Shown: positions 26,742 through 35,850, numbered from the stretch's first letter. The stretch: 64,000 nucleotides of DNA from Ruminiclostridium_E sp964489095 (GCA_964489095.1 CAZAXM010000002.1:23412-87411), one strand, 5' to 3'. Notes: generated from the letters alone by a model not told the origin. Numbers and translations are program-made.

Positions 26742-27929
26742 TTACTCCGCTTTCTTTCTGCTCAGACGGTATAAAAGCAATCCTCCCGTCATAAGCACGG
26801 GGAAGGCTGTTCCGCAGACGATACCGAGATTCAGATTCCCGTCGAAAAGCTCCGCTATATTTCCGACAATAGCAGGTCCCGCCGCGCAGCCTATATCGCC
26901 CGCAAGCGCAAACATGGCGAACATAAGCGTTCCGCCGCCGCGTATCCCCGCGCAGGCAAGCGAGAATGTTCCCGGCCAGAATATCCCGACGGAGAAGCCG
27001 CAGATCCCGCAGCTGATAAGGCTTAGCACGGGATTAGGCGAGAGTGCGGTAAGAAGATATGCGCCGATACAGAGAACGCTGCTGAAAAGCATAAATTTTT
27101 CAAGGTCGATTTTATGTCCGAACTTGCCGTAAATCGCGCGGGCTGTACCCATAAGGGTGGCGAAAAGCATGGGACCTGCGAGGTCGCCTATTGTTTTTGA
27201 CACGCCAAGTCCTGCTTCAGCGAATGCCGAAGCCCACTGGCTTATGCTCTGTTCGGATGCACCCGCGCAGAGCATAAGCAGGAAGAAAATGTAGAAAAAT
27301 TTATTCTTGAACAGCGCCGCAGGTTTCATTTCCGCCTCGTCGTCGCTGATAAGGCTGTTTATCGGAACACGCGAAAAAAGGATAAGGTTCATAGCAGGAA
27401 TAACCGCCCAGAGGAACGCGATAACCCGCCAGTTTTCGATGCCGAATGCGGCAAAAAAGAGGGTGGAAATAAGCACAACTCCGACGTATCCCCAGCAGTA
27501 GAACGAATGGAGCATGCTCATCGCTTTTTCTTTGTTATCGGTCGGGCAAGCCTCCATGACGGGGCTTACGATAACTTCAAGAAGACCGCCGCCGATAGCA
27601 TAGAGCGTTACTGCCGCAACAAGTCCGACAAAGGGGTCAGGCAGAATATCAGGCAGAATGGCGAGCGAAATAAGTCCGACAACTGAGAAAGCGTGGGCGA
27701 TTATCGCCGAGGCGCGGTAACCGATACGGTCGATAAAAAATGCCGAGAGCAGGTCAACGGACAGCTGGACGGCGAAATTTATTGTTATAAGGAGCGTTAT
27801 TTTCGAGTAGGAAATTCCGTAGCTATCCTGAAATGTCAGAAAGAGCAGCGGCACAAAATTGTTCACGATTGCCTGGACGATATATCCTACAAAGCAGGCG
27901 AAAATTGTTTGTCTGTAATTTGATTTCAT
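26742..27929 (-). CDS. major facilitator superfamily transporter
   Basis: 395 residues with about 12 hydrophobic segments and the charged loop DRIGYRASA after the second one, as in MFS carriers. The pattern (FVGYIVQAIVNNFVPLLFL start) is like the fucose/sugar-permease-type MFS proteins seen next to glycosidases. Ribosome-binding site GAGGTG. First gene of a three-gene operon with GH43, so an oligosaccharide or pentose substrate is likely but not proved. Its promoter carries an 18-bp palindrome. Confidence 0.85.
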   Translation of the reverse strand: MKSNYRQTIFACFVGYIVQAIVNNFVPLLFLTFQDSYGISYSKITLLITINFAVQLSVDLLSAFFIDRIGYRASAIIAHAFSVVGLISLAILPDILPDPFVGLVAAVTLYAIGGGLLEVIVSPVMEACPTDNKEKAMSMLHSFYCWGYVGVVLISTLFFAAFGIENWRVIAFLWAVIPAMNLILFSRVPINSLISDDEAEMKPAALFKNKFFYIFFLLMLCAGASEQSISQWASAFAEAGLGVSKTIGDLAGPMLFATLMGTARAIYGKFGHKIDLEKFMLFSSVLCIGAYLLTALSPNPVLSLISCGICGFSVGIFWPGTFSLACAGIRGGGTLMFAMFALAGDIGCAAGPAIVGNIAELFDGNLNLGIVCGTAFPVLMTGGLLLYRLSRKKAE

Positions 27930-27980
27930 AGCGTCACCTCAGTACAGGCAGCTTCGGGCTGCCGAAATGTTATCGTTTAC

Positions 27981-28009
27981 ATTATATGCGCTTTATGCAT
28001 TTTGTGCTA
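27981..28009 (-). promoter_or_regulatory. promoter of the MFS-GH43 operon
   Basis: TATAAT on the minus strand at 27981-27986. The -35 position (28004-28009) reads TAGCAC, far from consensus, and lies inside the palindrome, which suggests a regulated promoter. Confidence 0.7.
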
Positions 28010-28017
28010 GCACAAAA
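28000..28017. promoter_or_regulatory. 18-bp perfect palindrome (operator candidate)
   Basis: TTTTGTGCTAGCACAAAA reads the same on both strands and covers the -35 of the MFS promoter. A dimeric regulator (repressor or activator) is expected; none is encoded nearby. Confidence 0.7.
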
Positions 28018-28324
28018 AGGACATCATTGGCAAAAGTGCTGCTGCGACGACGCGGCAATTATTTTGTGTGAGCGATTGCAAGGTGCATTTTTGCTGAAAA
28101 TGAGCTAATGAAGCAGCTGCGGCGGTTATCAATGATATTCTAACCCCGAAAATAAAAATCAGCTGAATTGCACTCGCTTGCAATTGCCGCTAAATCTTAG
28201 CAATTCTTAGCATTTCAAAAAGCGGCAATGCGCTGAAACACATTACCGCTGTTCTAAATATTCCCCCGTCTGCCAGCAAATTGCCAACAAAATGGACTTT
28301 TCCACTATTCAATACATAAATTAA
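28018..28324. other. gene-free stretch with inverted repeats
   Basis: No credible protein gene. A 9-bp perfect inverted repeat, GCGGCAATT at 28052 and AATTGCCGC at 28182, encloses about 120 nt with weaker internal pairing (TGCAAGG.. and ..TGCACTC). A further GCGGCAATG occurs at 28222. It could be a small RNA or the remnant of a mobile element; nothing was recognised. Confidence 0.3.
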
Positions 28325-28355
28325 AAACCCCTTAAACGGCTTGTTTAAGGGGTTT
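28325..28355 (-). terminator. terminator of the initiator tRNA gene
   Basis: Perfect 13-bp stem AAACCCCTTAAAC / GTTTAAGGGGTTT with a 5-nt loop, ending in a T-run on the minus strand; 6 nt after the CCA end. Confidence 0.9.
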
Positions 28356-28360
28356 AACGT

Positions 28361-28436
<76 letters not shown>

Positions 28437-28439
28437 ACA

Positions 28440-28463
28440 TAAGCACCTTCATTCAAGGTGCTT
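28440..28463 (-). other. hairpin in the pre-tRNA 5' leader
   Basis: AAGCACCTT / AAGGTGCTT stem with a 5-nt loop. By the promoter position it lies at the very start of the transcript, a few nt before the RNase P site. Confidence 0.6.
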
Positions 28464-28467
28464 AATT

Positions 28468-28496
28468 ATTATAGCACGTTATGTGCCGTTTGTCAA
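28468..28496 (-). promoter_or_regulatory. promoter of the initiator tRNA gene
   Basis: Minus strand: perfect TTGACA (28491-28496), 17-nt spacer, perfect TATAAT (28468-28473). Confidence 0.92.
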
Positions 28497-28531
28497 TACC
28501 TTTTTTGAAAATTTTTAACTTTTTCTTAAAT

Positions 28532-30337
28532 TTACACGTAATACTGCGCCTGCGCGTGGAACATTTCCGCATAAATCCCGTCTTTTTTCTTTACAAGCTC
28601 GTCGTGCGTGCCGTATTCCGCTATCGTTCCGCCTGAAAATACCGCAATCTTATCGCAGAATTTGCAGCTCGAAAGTCTGTGCGAAATATACACTGCCGTT
28701 TTTCCACCAACGATGTCGTTGAACTGCCTGTAAATCTCATACTCCGCTATCGGGTCAAGCGCGGCTGTCGGCTCGTCAAGAATCACCACCGGCGCGTCCT
28801 TGTAAAGTGCTCTCGCCAGCGCCAGTTTTTGCTGTTCGCCGCCGGAAAGCTCAACGCCGTCCTTATCGAATGCGCGGAACATCGTCGTATCAGCGCCCTT
28901 AGGCAGACTGTCAACTTTATTTTTCAGTCCGACCTGCTCCAGCAGAGCTTCAACGCGCCCGCTCTCGTCCTCTTTTCCAAGCAGGATATTGTCCTTAACG
29001 GTAAACGCAAGCAGTCGGAAATCCTGAAATACAACCGAAAACAGCTTCATATATTCGTCGTAATTGTAGTCTTTTATGTTCACTCCGTCAAACAGGATCT
29101 CGCCCTCGTCAACGTCGTATAAACGGCAGAGAAGCTTTATAAATGTGGTTTTTCCCGCGCCGTTAAGCCCGACAACCGACAGCTTATCGCCCGTTTTCAG
29201 CTTTATCGAAACGTGCTTCAGAATCTGAACCGAGGTATTCGGGTAGGTAAAGCTCACGTCCTTAAACTCAATCGTATGTTCGCCCGACATTCGCTCAATT
29301 TTCCTGTCGCCTTTTTCTAGGTACGCGGGGTAGTTCATAAACTTGACCAGCTCGTGACCGTAATTGGTAAACTTCACGATGTTCTGGAAGCCGAAAATCG
29401 CGTTGTTCACGGCGGTGTAGAGCGTTCCCGACGCGCTTATAAGCTGCGAAAACGTACCGATAGATATTTTTCCGAGAATTGCCAGCGCGCCAAGGTACAG
29501 ATACGCGCCGAAGTCGCGCAGAGCGTTTGCCGCCAGACTCAATATATCGAGGGGATAGGTTTTCCACGTTTTTTCCTCGAACATTTTTACAAGCCTGTTG
29601 ATCTGCTGCGTGGCTTTTTCAAGCATCATTCCGGAAGCGTTATAAAGCCGTATGTCCTTGCCGAAACGGAAGTCCTCCAGCCTGAAAATAACATAACCGA
29701 AAATTCGGTTCAGCCCCGCGAGCTTCCCGAACCATTCGACCTCCACCGCGTTTTTCTTTTTGTTCAGCAGCGCGCTCAGCGTGAGCATAGACGCGGTAAT
29801 CAGCAGCAGCCACGGCGCGTTCAGCGCAAGCAGCGTTATAACGCCGAGAGCCTGAATAATTGAGGAAATCAGCCCGAAAAATGTTTTTGCAATAGGGTAG
29901 GTATGTCCCGCCCATCTCAGACCGTCGTTCGCCTTTCGTATCTGGTCGAGCGCGTCCTTATTTTCGGTGAGCGCGAAGTCGATTTCCATACAGTGCCTTG
30001 CGACTTCCTCGTTGTGCCTGTTGTAGAACACGTCCTCGTACTTTTCAAGGTGGCAGCTCAGCGCCGAGTTCGCAAGCCTTAATCCGATGTCCAGAACGAT
30101 CATTACTGCAACGTTGGTGAAAATGAACGTTAAATCCCGTTCGGGAGCGAGCAGCGCGTCAATAATTACGGGGAGGAAAATAATTTCGGCAAACGGTATT
30201 GCCGCGCCGATGAGCAGGTTTAATATTCCGATAATGAAGAACGGCTTGTCGGTTTTCCACGCTCTTGGGAAAAAGTATTTAAGAGTCGGGATAACGAAGG
30301 TCTGCTTTTTTTCAGCTTTTGTGGTTTCTTTACGCAT
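28532..30337 (-). CDS. ABC exporter subunit (fused membrane and ATPase domains)
   Basis: 601 residues. Six-helix exporter membrane domain (about 30-330) followed by an ATPase domain with Walker A VGLNGAGKTTF, signature ELSGGEQQKLALARAL, Walker B VVILDEPTAALD and switch His in YISHRLSS. Both catalytic residues are intact. Its ATG overlaps the upstream exporter gene by 8 nt, so the two form a heterodimeric exporter. Substrate unknown: no peptidase domain, no adjacent peptide or resistance gene. Confidence 0.9.
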   Translation of the reverse strand: MRKETTKAEKKQTFVIPTLKYFFPRAWKTDKPFFIIGILNLLIGAAIPFAEIIFLPVIIDALLAPERDLTFIFTNVAVMIVLDIGLRLANSALSCHLEKYEDVFYNRHNEEVARHCMEIDFALTENKDALDQIRKANDGLRWAGHTYPIAKTFFGLISSIIQALGVITLLALNAPWLLLITASMLTLSALLNKKKNAVEVEWFGKLAGLNRIFGYVIFRLEDFRFGKDIRLYNASGMMLEKATQQINRLVKMFEEKTWKTYPLDILSLAANALRDFGAYLYLGALAILGKISIGTFSQLISASGTLYTAVNNAIFGFQNIVKFTNYGHELVKFMNYPAYLEKGDRKIERMSGEHTIEFKDVSFTYPNTSVQILKHVSIKLKTGDKLSVVGLNGAGKTTFIKLLCRLYDVDEGEILFDGVNIKDYNYDEYMKLFSVVFQDFRLLAFTVKDNILLGKEDESGRVEALLEQVGLKNKVDSLPKGADTTMFRAFDKDGVELSGGEQQKLALARALYKDAPVVILDEPTAALDPIAEYEIYRQFNDIVGGKTAVYISHRLSSCKFCDKIAVFSGGTIAEYGTHDELVKKKDGIYAEMFHAQAQYYV

Positions 30338-32237
30338 TTACAGCCGCCTCCTCTCCGTTTTCAACGTAGTACTGCGCCTGTACGCGGAACATTTCGGCAT
30401 ATGCGCCGTTTTTCGCCAGCAGCTCCTCGTGAGTGCCGTATTCAACCATTTCGCCCTCTTTGAACATTGCGATAGAGTCGCAGAAGCGGGTAGAGGAAAG
30501 ACGGTGGGAGATGTACACGGCTGTTTTGTCGCCTATCATTTCGTCAAAACTCTGATACAGCTTATACTCGGCGATCGCGTCAAGCGCCGCCGTAGGTTCG
30601 TCAAGAACGACAACGGGCGCGTTTTTGTAAAGCGCGCGTGCAAGCGCCAGCTTTTGCTTTTCGCCGCCCGAAAGGTCGATTCCGTCGTCGTACAGCACCT
30701 TAAGCAGCTCTGTTCTTGAGCCGTTCGGGAGGTTGTCGATTTTTTCGCCCAGTCCCGCCGCACGGAGCATTTTTTCGGCGCGTTCGTGGTCGGTTTTATC
30801 AGGCTCTTCCATTGAAACGTTTTCGTCCATCGGGAAAGCCATAATTTCGGTTTCCTGAAACGCGGGTGCGAACAGCTCGTAGTATTTAACACGGTCAAAT
30901 TCCCGAATGTCGATTCCGTTAAGGGTGATTGCCCCTTCGGTAACATCGTAAAGCCTTAGCAGCAGCTTGATAAACGTGGTTTTTCCCGCGCCGTTAAGTC
31001 CGACAACCGCTAGCTTTTGTCCTGCCTCAAGGGTAAGGCTGAGTTTTTTCAGCGCGTAATTTTCCTGTGAACGGTAACGGAAAGAAACGTTTCTGAACTC
31101 GAAAACATAGCGGTCTGTTTCGGGAATTGGCGTGGGATTCGGGTTTGTTTCGGATACTACCGCGTCCATAAAATCGCGGAAATCGTTGGTTTCAGTGCTT
31201 TGCTCTCGTATTCCCGAAATACTTTTCAAAAAGTCCGTCATGGAATTTATGAACTGGAACGCGCTTGACGAATAAAACGTGAAATCTGCAATAGTGATAT
31301 TTCCGTTAAGAAAATCGGTGATGATCCAGCCATAAATTACCACTGAGGCGATGAAAAAAATGCCGTGGCTGAAAAATGAATTTTTGATCCAGTAGTTGCG
31401 TGAAGCCTTCCAGTGCGCCAGTTCGATTTCGTTTACCTCGTGGTGCTTTTTGGCGAGGAAACTTTTCATGCTGTAAAGGCGAATGTCCTTTGCGTAGGTG
31501 AAATCGCCCGCCGTGTTTGTAACGTAGTCCAGTTTGCGCCAATGCCCTGCCATCGCGTCCCACATTATTATTTTATCCAGCTTTCGGATATGGTCGAAAT
31601 AGAGGAACTGAATGAGCGAAAGTACGATTAAAATAAGAACGAGCCATACGTTCAGGGTTGAAATGATCGCAAGAGCGGCAAGAAACGAAACTATCTCGAC
31701 GATACCCTCTGACATACGCGACATAAGCCCCTGAACGCCGTTATAGTCGCCGTCGGTAGCGCGCTTTGCGAGGTGGTGACGGTCGAGCATTTCGGGCTCT
31801 TCAAGCTTTTCGTAGTCCATCGACAGCACCTTTTTAATGCGTTCGCGGCATAGCATGAGCCTTGTTTTTGTGAAGTCAAGGTACAGCTTGTTGTTGAGCC
31901 AGGCGTTGAGCCACATAATCGCGAAGGTTATAACCGTAACGACTGAAACGAGGATAAGCAGGGGCGTTATGTCGTTGCCGCCGCTTGCGGACTGTTTTTC
32001 AATCATTTCGATTACGAGTTTTCCAATAAAGCTCCAGATGTAGCCCATTGACGCGCCCGTAAATCCGATCGTGATGAGCCGCGCCACGCTTCCGCGGCTG
32101 TACCTGTTCATTTTCCCAAGAAGATAGCGGCAATTTCCGAAAACACCGTACTCATGCGCTGTGTAGGTGCTTTTCTTCTCGTTCGGGTCGAAGCTTTCGA
32201 GTAAGGTTTTCTTTTGCTTCTTTTTGTTTTTTTTCAA
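30330..32237 (-). CDS. ABC exporter subunit, first gene of the pair
   Basis: 635 residues from TTG 32237, chosen because AAGGAG lies 6 nt upstream; a longer in-frame reading has no such site. The N-terminus is very lysine-rich (LKKNKKKQKK), followed by six membrane helices (about 75-345) and an ATPase domain with Walker A VGLNGAGKTTF, signature DLSGGEKQKLALARAL and Walker B VVVLDEPTAALD. Partner of the next gene. About 45% of the ATPase domain looks the same by eye in the two proteins, so they are likely old duplicates. Confidence 0.88.
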   Translation of the reverse strand: MKKNKKKQKKTLLESFDPNEKKSTYTAHEYGVFGNCRYLLGKMNRYSRGSVARLITIGFTGASMGYIWSFIGKLVIEMIEKQSASGGNDITPLLILVSVVTVITFAIMWLNAWLNNKLYLDFTKTRLMLCRERIKKVLSMDYEKLEEPEMLDRHHLAKRATDGDYNGVQGLMSRMSEGIVEIVSFLAALAIISTLNVWLVLILIVLSLIQFLYFDHIRKLDKIIMWDAMAGHWRKLDYVTNTAGDFTYAKDIRLYSMKSFLAKKHHEVNEIELAHWKASRNYWIKNSFFSHGIFFIASVVIYGWIITDFLNGNITIADFTFYSSSAFQFINSMTDFLKSISGIREQSTETNDFRDFMDAVVSETNPNPTPIPETDRYVFEFRNVSFRYRSQENYALKKLSLTLEAGQKLAVVGLNGAGKTTFIKLLLRLYDVTEGAITLNGIDIREFDRVKYYELFAPAFQETEIMAFPMDENVSMEEPDKTDHERAEKMLRAAGLGEKIDNLPNGSRTELLKVLYDDGIDLSGGEKQKLALARALYKNAPVVVLDEPTAALDAIAEYKLYQSFDEMIGDKTAVYISHRLSSTRFCDSIAMFKEGEMVEYGTHEELLAKNGAYAEMFRVQAQYYVENGEEAAVNA

Positions 32238-32303
32238 CTTCTTCTCCTTTTTGCTGCCCGCAACGTTCAGGCAGAAATGCCTATCTATCTGAGAGGTGAT
32301 ACA

Positions 32304-32332
32304 ATTATACAACATTTCTTTTAAAAAGTCAA
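32304..32332 (-). promoter_or_regulatory. promoter of the ABC exporter pair
   Basis: Minus strand: TTGACT (32327-32332), 17-nt spacer, TATAAT (32304-32309). The leader is about 60 nt. Confidence 0.85.
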
Positions 32333-32340
32333 TAGAAGCG

Positions 32341-32370
32341 AAAAATCCCCGCAGTAAAGCACTGCGGGGA
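32341..32370 (-). terminator. terminator of the copper ATPase gene
   Basis: TCCCCGCAGT / ACTGCGGGGA stem; on the minus strand it is followed by ATTTTT. It lies 20 nt after the stop. Confidence 0.9.
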
Positions 32371-32389
32371 GCGGGTATACGGTTATTTA

Positions 32390-32599
32390 TCAGTCTATCG
32401 AAATAACCGTATAATCCTTTTCTTCAACTGCGGTTTTCAGCACGTCGTCCGCGACCTCTGCTGAGAGGGTCACGATTGCTGTGCCGTTCTCGTGGCTTAC
32501 CTCTGCGGAAGCAACGCCGCTGATTTCTTCGAGGCATTTCTTCACCGCTGCCTCGCAGTGTCCGCACATCATACCTTCGATCTTCATTGTCTTTTTCAT
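32390..32599 (-). CDS. possible internally initiated CopZ-like copper chaperone (nested in copA)
   Basis: In-frame ATG at 32599 preceded by a perfect AGGAGG (32608-32613) and an 8-nt spacer, ideal for initiation. It would yield a free 69-residue CopZ-like protein (MKKTMKIEGMMCGHCEAAV, full beta-alpha-beta-beta-alpha-beta length) identical to the CopA C-terminus. The sequence evidence is the site itself; that both products are made is inference. Alternatively it is a recent fusion in which the old site of a separate copZ gene persists. Confidence 0.6.
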   Translation of the reverse strand: MKKTMKIEGMMCGHCEAAVKKCLEEISGVASAEVSHENGTAIVTLSAEVADDVLKTAVEEKDYTVISID

Positions 32600-34888
32600 T
32601 GATTTGTCCTCCTGAATTTGTATTGAAATTTTTGTTTCCGCTGTTGATTTTTTTGCGTCCGGCTTCGGATAAAGCTTCAGCAGGTTAAGCCTTAGCGCAT
32701 TTGTTACAACGCAGAAGCTTGAAAGGCTCATCGCCGCCGCGCCGAACATCGGGTTTAGTTCCCAGCCGAAAATCGGGATAAAAACGCCTGCCGCGAGCGG
32801 GATACCTGCCGTGTTGTAGATAAACGCCCAGAAAAGATTCTCACGGATATTGCGGAGCGTTCCGCGGCTAAGGCGGATAGCGGCGGGAACATCGCTCAGG
32901 CGGCTTTTCATCAGCACGACGTCCGCCGCGTCGATAGCTATATCTGTACCTGCGCCGACAGCTATTCCTATATCCGCTCTTGTGAGCGCGGGTGCGTCGT
33001 TTATTCCGTCGCCGACCATTGCGACTTTACCTTGCTTCTGTAATTCGCGGACCGTCTGTTCTTTTCCGTCGGGAAGCACTTCTGCGATAACCTCGTCCAC
33101 GCCCGCCTGCGCGCCGATAGCAGCCGCCGTGCGCCGATTGTCGCCCGTTATCATAACGACCCGCAGTCCCATTTTTTTCATTTCCGAAATCGCAGCGGGG
33201 CTGTCCTCGCGAACCTTATCAGCCACCGCGATAATGCCGTACAGCGCATCGCCGCAGGCGAAAAGCAGCGGGGTTTTGCCCTGCTCGGAGAGTTTTTCAA
33301 CAAGCCGCTTCGCTTCGTCGGGAACATGAACAAAACCGGAAATAAAATTCGGATTTCCGCCCGCAAGCCGTTTACCCGCAAGCTCGGCGGTAAGACCGCT
33401 TCCCGCCTTTATTTCAAAGCTGCTCACCTCGGCAGGTCTTATGCCAAGCTCCTGCGCTTTTACGGTAACTGCGAGAGCAAGCGGGTGTTCGCTTTTCGCT
33501 TCAAGTGCGTATGCTGCCGCAAGAAGCTCGTTTTCTGAAACACCGCCGAGCGGGATAATATCCGTTACGGTCGGAGTTCCGCAGGTTATCGTGCCGGTCT
33601 TATCCAGCGCGACAATTTTAACGCGCCCTGTTTCTTCAAGCGAAGCCGCCGTTTTGAACAGTATGCCGTTTTTCGCGCCAACGCCGCTTCCCGCCATAAT
33701 TGCAACAGGGGTAGCAAGTCCCAGAGCGCAGGGGCAGCTTATGACCAGCACCGAGATTCCGCGTGCAAGCGCATAGCCGAAGCTTTGACCGCTTATCAGC
33801 CACACAACGGCGGTTACGAACGCGATCCCCATAACGACAGGAACGAAAATCCCCGAAATCTTATCGGCAGTTTTTGCGATCGGCGCCTTTGTTGCGGCGG
33901 CGTCGCTGACCATTTTGATTATGCGTGAAAGTGCGGTGTCCTCGCCGACGTCCGTAGCCTCGCACTTCAGAAATCCCGTTTGGTTTACCGTTGCGGCGGA
34001 AACTCTGTCGCCGGCTGCTTTTTCGGCAGGGATACTTTCGCCCGTGAGCGCGGACTCGTTTACCGCGCTGCTGCCTTCCAGAATTATCCCGTCAACAGGT
34101 ATTCTCTCTCCGGGGCGCACTGCGAAAATGTCGCCTTTTCTGACGTCTACTGCGGGAATTGTGATTTCCTCGCCGTTTTTTATAACAACTGCCGTTTCCG
34201 GCGCAAGCTCCATCAATCCGCGCAGAGCGTCGGTTGTTTTTCCTTTTGAGCGCGCTTCGAGAGTTTTTCCGACTGTTATAAGCGTTAAGATCATACCCGC
34301 CGATTCAAAATAAAGCTCGTGCATATAATGGGCGGCGTGATTGGGAGCGGCAGTCATTGCGAAAAGCGCATACGTGCTGTAAACAAACGCCGCGCCCGCG
34401 CCAAGTGAAACAAGAGTGTCCATATTGGGTGCGCCGTGGATAAGTCCCTTAAAGCCGCTTATAAAGAATTTCTGATTTATTACCATTATAATAGCGGTAA
34501 GGATAAGCTGTAAAAGAGCTTGTCCGATATAGTTGCCGCTAAGAGCAGCAGGCAGGTACCAGCCCCACATCGTATGTCCCATAGAAATGTACATAAGTGC
34601 GGCGAGGAATATAAGCGAAGCGATAAGCCTTTTTTTCAGCAGCGGCGTCGCGTTGTCGGCAAGCGCCTTTTCAGCTTTATCCTGTTTCGCACCCTTTTCG
34701 GAAGCGCCGTAGCCTGCCGCGGTTACAGCTGCGACAATCGTCGCGGAATCAGCTGTCCCCTCAACGCCCATTGAGTTTGTGAGCAGGTTTACTGAGCAGG
34801 CGGTTACCCCCTCGACTGCTGAAACCGCTTTTTCGACCCTGGCGGAACAAGCCGCGCAGCTCATTCCTGTTACGTTAAATTGTTTCAT
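32390..34888 (-). CDS. copA: copper-exporting P1B-type ATPase with N- and C-terminal HMA domains
   Basis: 832 residues. N-terminal heavy-metal domain with GMSCAAC (Cys11, Cys14), membrane helices, actuator LTGES, CPC in SCPCALGLAT, phosphorylation DKTGT, SEHPLA and GDGINDAPALT hinge: all CopA marks. Unlike standard CopA it continues after the last helices into a second HMA domain (residues 764-832, GMMCGHC), resembling the chaperone CopZ. That module has its own ribosome-binding site and ATG. Acts in the cytoplasmic membrane to expel Cu(I). Promoter is strong; no CsoR/CopY gene is nearby. Confidence 0.94.
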   Translation of the reverse strand: MKQFNVTGMSCAACSARVEKAVSAVEGVTACSVNLLTNSMGVEGTADSATIVAAVTAAGYGASEKGAKQDKAEKALADNATPLLKKRLIASLIFLAALMYISMGHTMWGWYLPAALSGNYIGQALLQLILTAIIMVINQKFFISGFKGLIHGAPNMDTLVSLGAGAAFVYSTYALFAMTAAPNHAAHYMHELYFESAGMILTLITVGKTLEARSKGKTTDALRGLMELAPETAVVIKNGEEITIPAVDVRKGDIFAVRPGERIPVDGIILEGSSAVNESALTGESIPAEKAAGDRVSAATVNQTGFLKCEATDVGEDTALSRIIKMVSDAAATKAPIAKTADKISGIFVPVVMGIAFVTAVVWLISGQSFGYALARGISVLVISCPCALGLATPVAIMAGSGVGAKNGILFKTAASLEETGRVKIVALDKTGTITCGTPTVTDIIPLGGVSENELLAAAYALEAKSEHPLALAVTVKAQELGIRPAEVSSFEIKAGSGLTAELAGKRLAGGNPNFISGFVHVPDEAKRLVEKLSEQGKTPLLFACGDALYGIIAVADKVREDSPAAISEMKKMGLRVVMITGDNRRTAAAIGAQAGVDEVIAEVLPDGKEQTVRELQKQGKVAMVGDGINDAPALTRADIGIAVGAGTDIAIDAADVVLMKSRLSDVPAAIRLSRGTLRNIRENLFWAFIYNTAGIPLAAGVFIPIFGWELNPMFGAAAMSLSSFCVVTNALRLNLLKLYPKPDAKKSTAETKISIQIQEDKSMKKTMKIEGMMCGHCEAAVKKCLEEISGVASAEVSHENGTAIVTLSAEVADDVLKTAVEEKDYTVISID

Positions 34889-34996
34889 TTATTCTACACC
34901 TCATTGAAAAGTCTGTATTATCATTTTTCGTTTTTTTATGTCAGATATTCGCGGCGTATGAAGATTACGCTGTTAGCCGACGGTAACTCCTTTTTT

Positions 34997-35025
34997 ATTA
35001 TATCATAACGGTTCGTATTTGTCAA
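34997..35025 (-). promoter_or_regulatory. promoter of copA
   Basis: Perfect TTGACA (35020-35025), 17-nt spacer, perfect TATAAT (34997-35002) with extended -10 TGA. A TATGTACATA palindrome lies just upstream at 35030-35039. The leader is about 100 nt with a GCGTA/TACGC hairpin. Confidence 0.9.
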
Positions 35026-35052
35026 ATGCTATGTACATACGTCAGGTTTTAT

Positions 35053-35085
35053 GAAAAAAAGCAAGCGCGGAAAACGCGCCTGCTT
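35053..35085 (-). terminator. terminator of the zinc-ribbon membrane protein gene
   Basis: GC(A/G)GGCGCG-type stem with loop TTTTC, followed on the minus strand by seven Ts. Confidence 0.82.
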
Positions 35086-35109
35086 AAGATGTTATTGTGC
35101 AATTATTTA

Positions 35110-35568
35110 TTACTTGATTATCGAGATTTTTCCGATAACGGGAAGCTCCTTTGCAGCGCCGTTGGCTGCGTTTACGATTCCGATGATCATAAGTACGAGG
35201 AAGAAAATGCTTCCGAGACCCATAAGCAGTGAAATGATCCAGCCGATAAACGGGATCACGCCGAGTACTCCGGAAACTACACCCCAGATCGTGCTTACGA
35301 TAGCGAGAACAAGCCCCTGGTTAGCATGGAAACGCGCGAAACGTGACTGCGGTGCGGCGATAAGAGGGATAATAACAAGCCAGCTAAGATAAGCGAGGAT
35401 AGCCATAGCCTTATTGTTATTTATATCCTGCTGATCGAAATAAGCTGTTGAATCGGTAGTATTGTTAAAGTTGTTAAAACCGCCGAGTATACCTGCATCC
35501 ACTCCGCAAGAGGGACAGTTTCTTGCGTCGTCGGGAATCTGACGTCCGCAGTTCCTACAAAATGCCAT
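35110..35568 (-). CDS. zinc-ribbon membrane protein (DUF4870-like)
   Basis: 152 residues. N-terminal zinc ribbon (FCRNCGRQIPDDARNCPSCG, two CxxC pairs) and then a membrane part from about residue 50 with three hydrophobic segments, LAYLSWLVIIPLI, an FARFHANQGLVLAI motif and a final hydrophobic hairpin. The HANQGL motif is typical of DUF4870/YtxH-like small membrane proteins of unknown function. Strong AAGGAGG ribosome-binding site. Monocistronic. Confidence 0.82.
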   Translation of the reverse strand: MAFCRNCGRQIPDDARNCPSCGVDAGILGGFNNFNNTTDSTAYFDQQDINNNKAMAILAYLSWLVIIPLIAAPQSRFARFHANQGLVLAIVSTIWGVVSGVLGVIPFIGWIISLLMGLGSIFFLVLMIIGIVNAANGAAKELPVIGKISIIK

Positions 35569-35599
35569 AAAAAGACCTCCTTTTTACAATTATAAAATT

Positions 35600-35628
35600 A
35601 TTATAACACAACGCGCGTTTTTTGTCTA
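35600..35628 (-). promoter_or_regulatory. promoter of the zinc-ribbon protein gene
   Basis: Minus strand: TAGACA (35623-35628), 17-nt spacer, TATAAT (35600-35605) with extended -10 TGT. Confidence 0.82.
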
Positions 35629-35767
35629 CCTGAAAATCTGAGATTTTTTATAACGGGTTATTTTTTTGTGCAAGTTGACGGGAAGCGGGGTTTCTGCGAA
35701 AAGGGGCGGCGATTTTTGATACGCTGATTTTATGAGCGAAAACTTGATTTAAAGCTGTTATGGCATC

Positions 35768-35796
35768 TTGACATATCACAAAAAATATGTAATAAT
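35768..35796 (+). promoter_or_regulatory. promoter of the CNNM/CorC-type gene
   Basis: Perfect TTGACA (35768-35773), 17-nt spacer, AATAAT (35791-35796) with extended -10 TGT. Confidence 0.75.
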
Positions 35797-35850
35797 ATAC
35801 GTTAAGGCATTTGCCTTTAATTTTTTATTTTGAAAGGACATTTTATCAAA

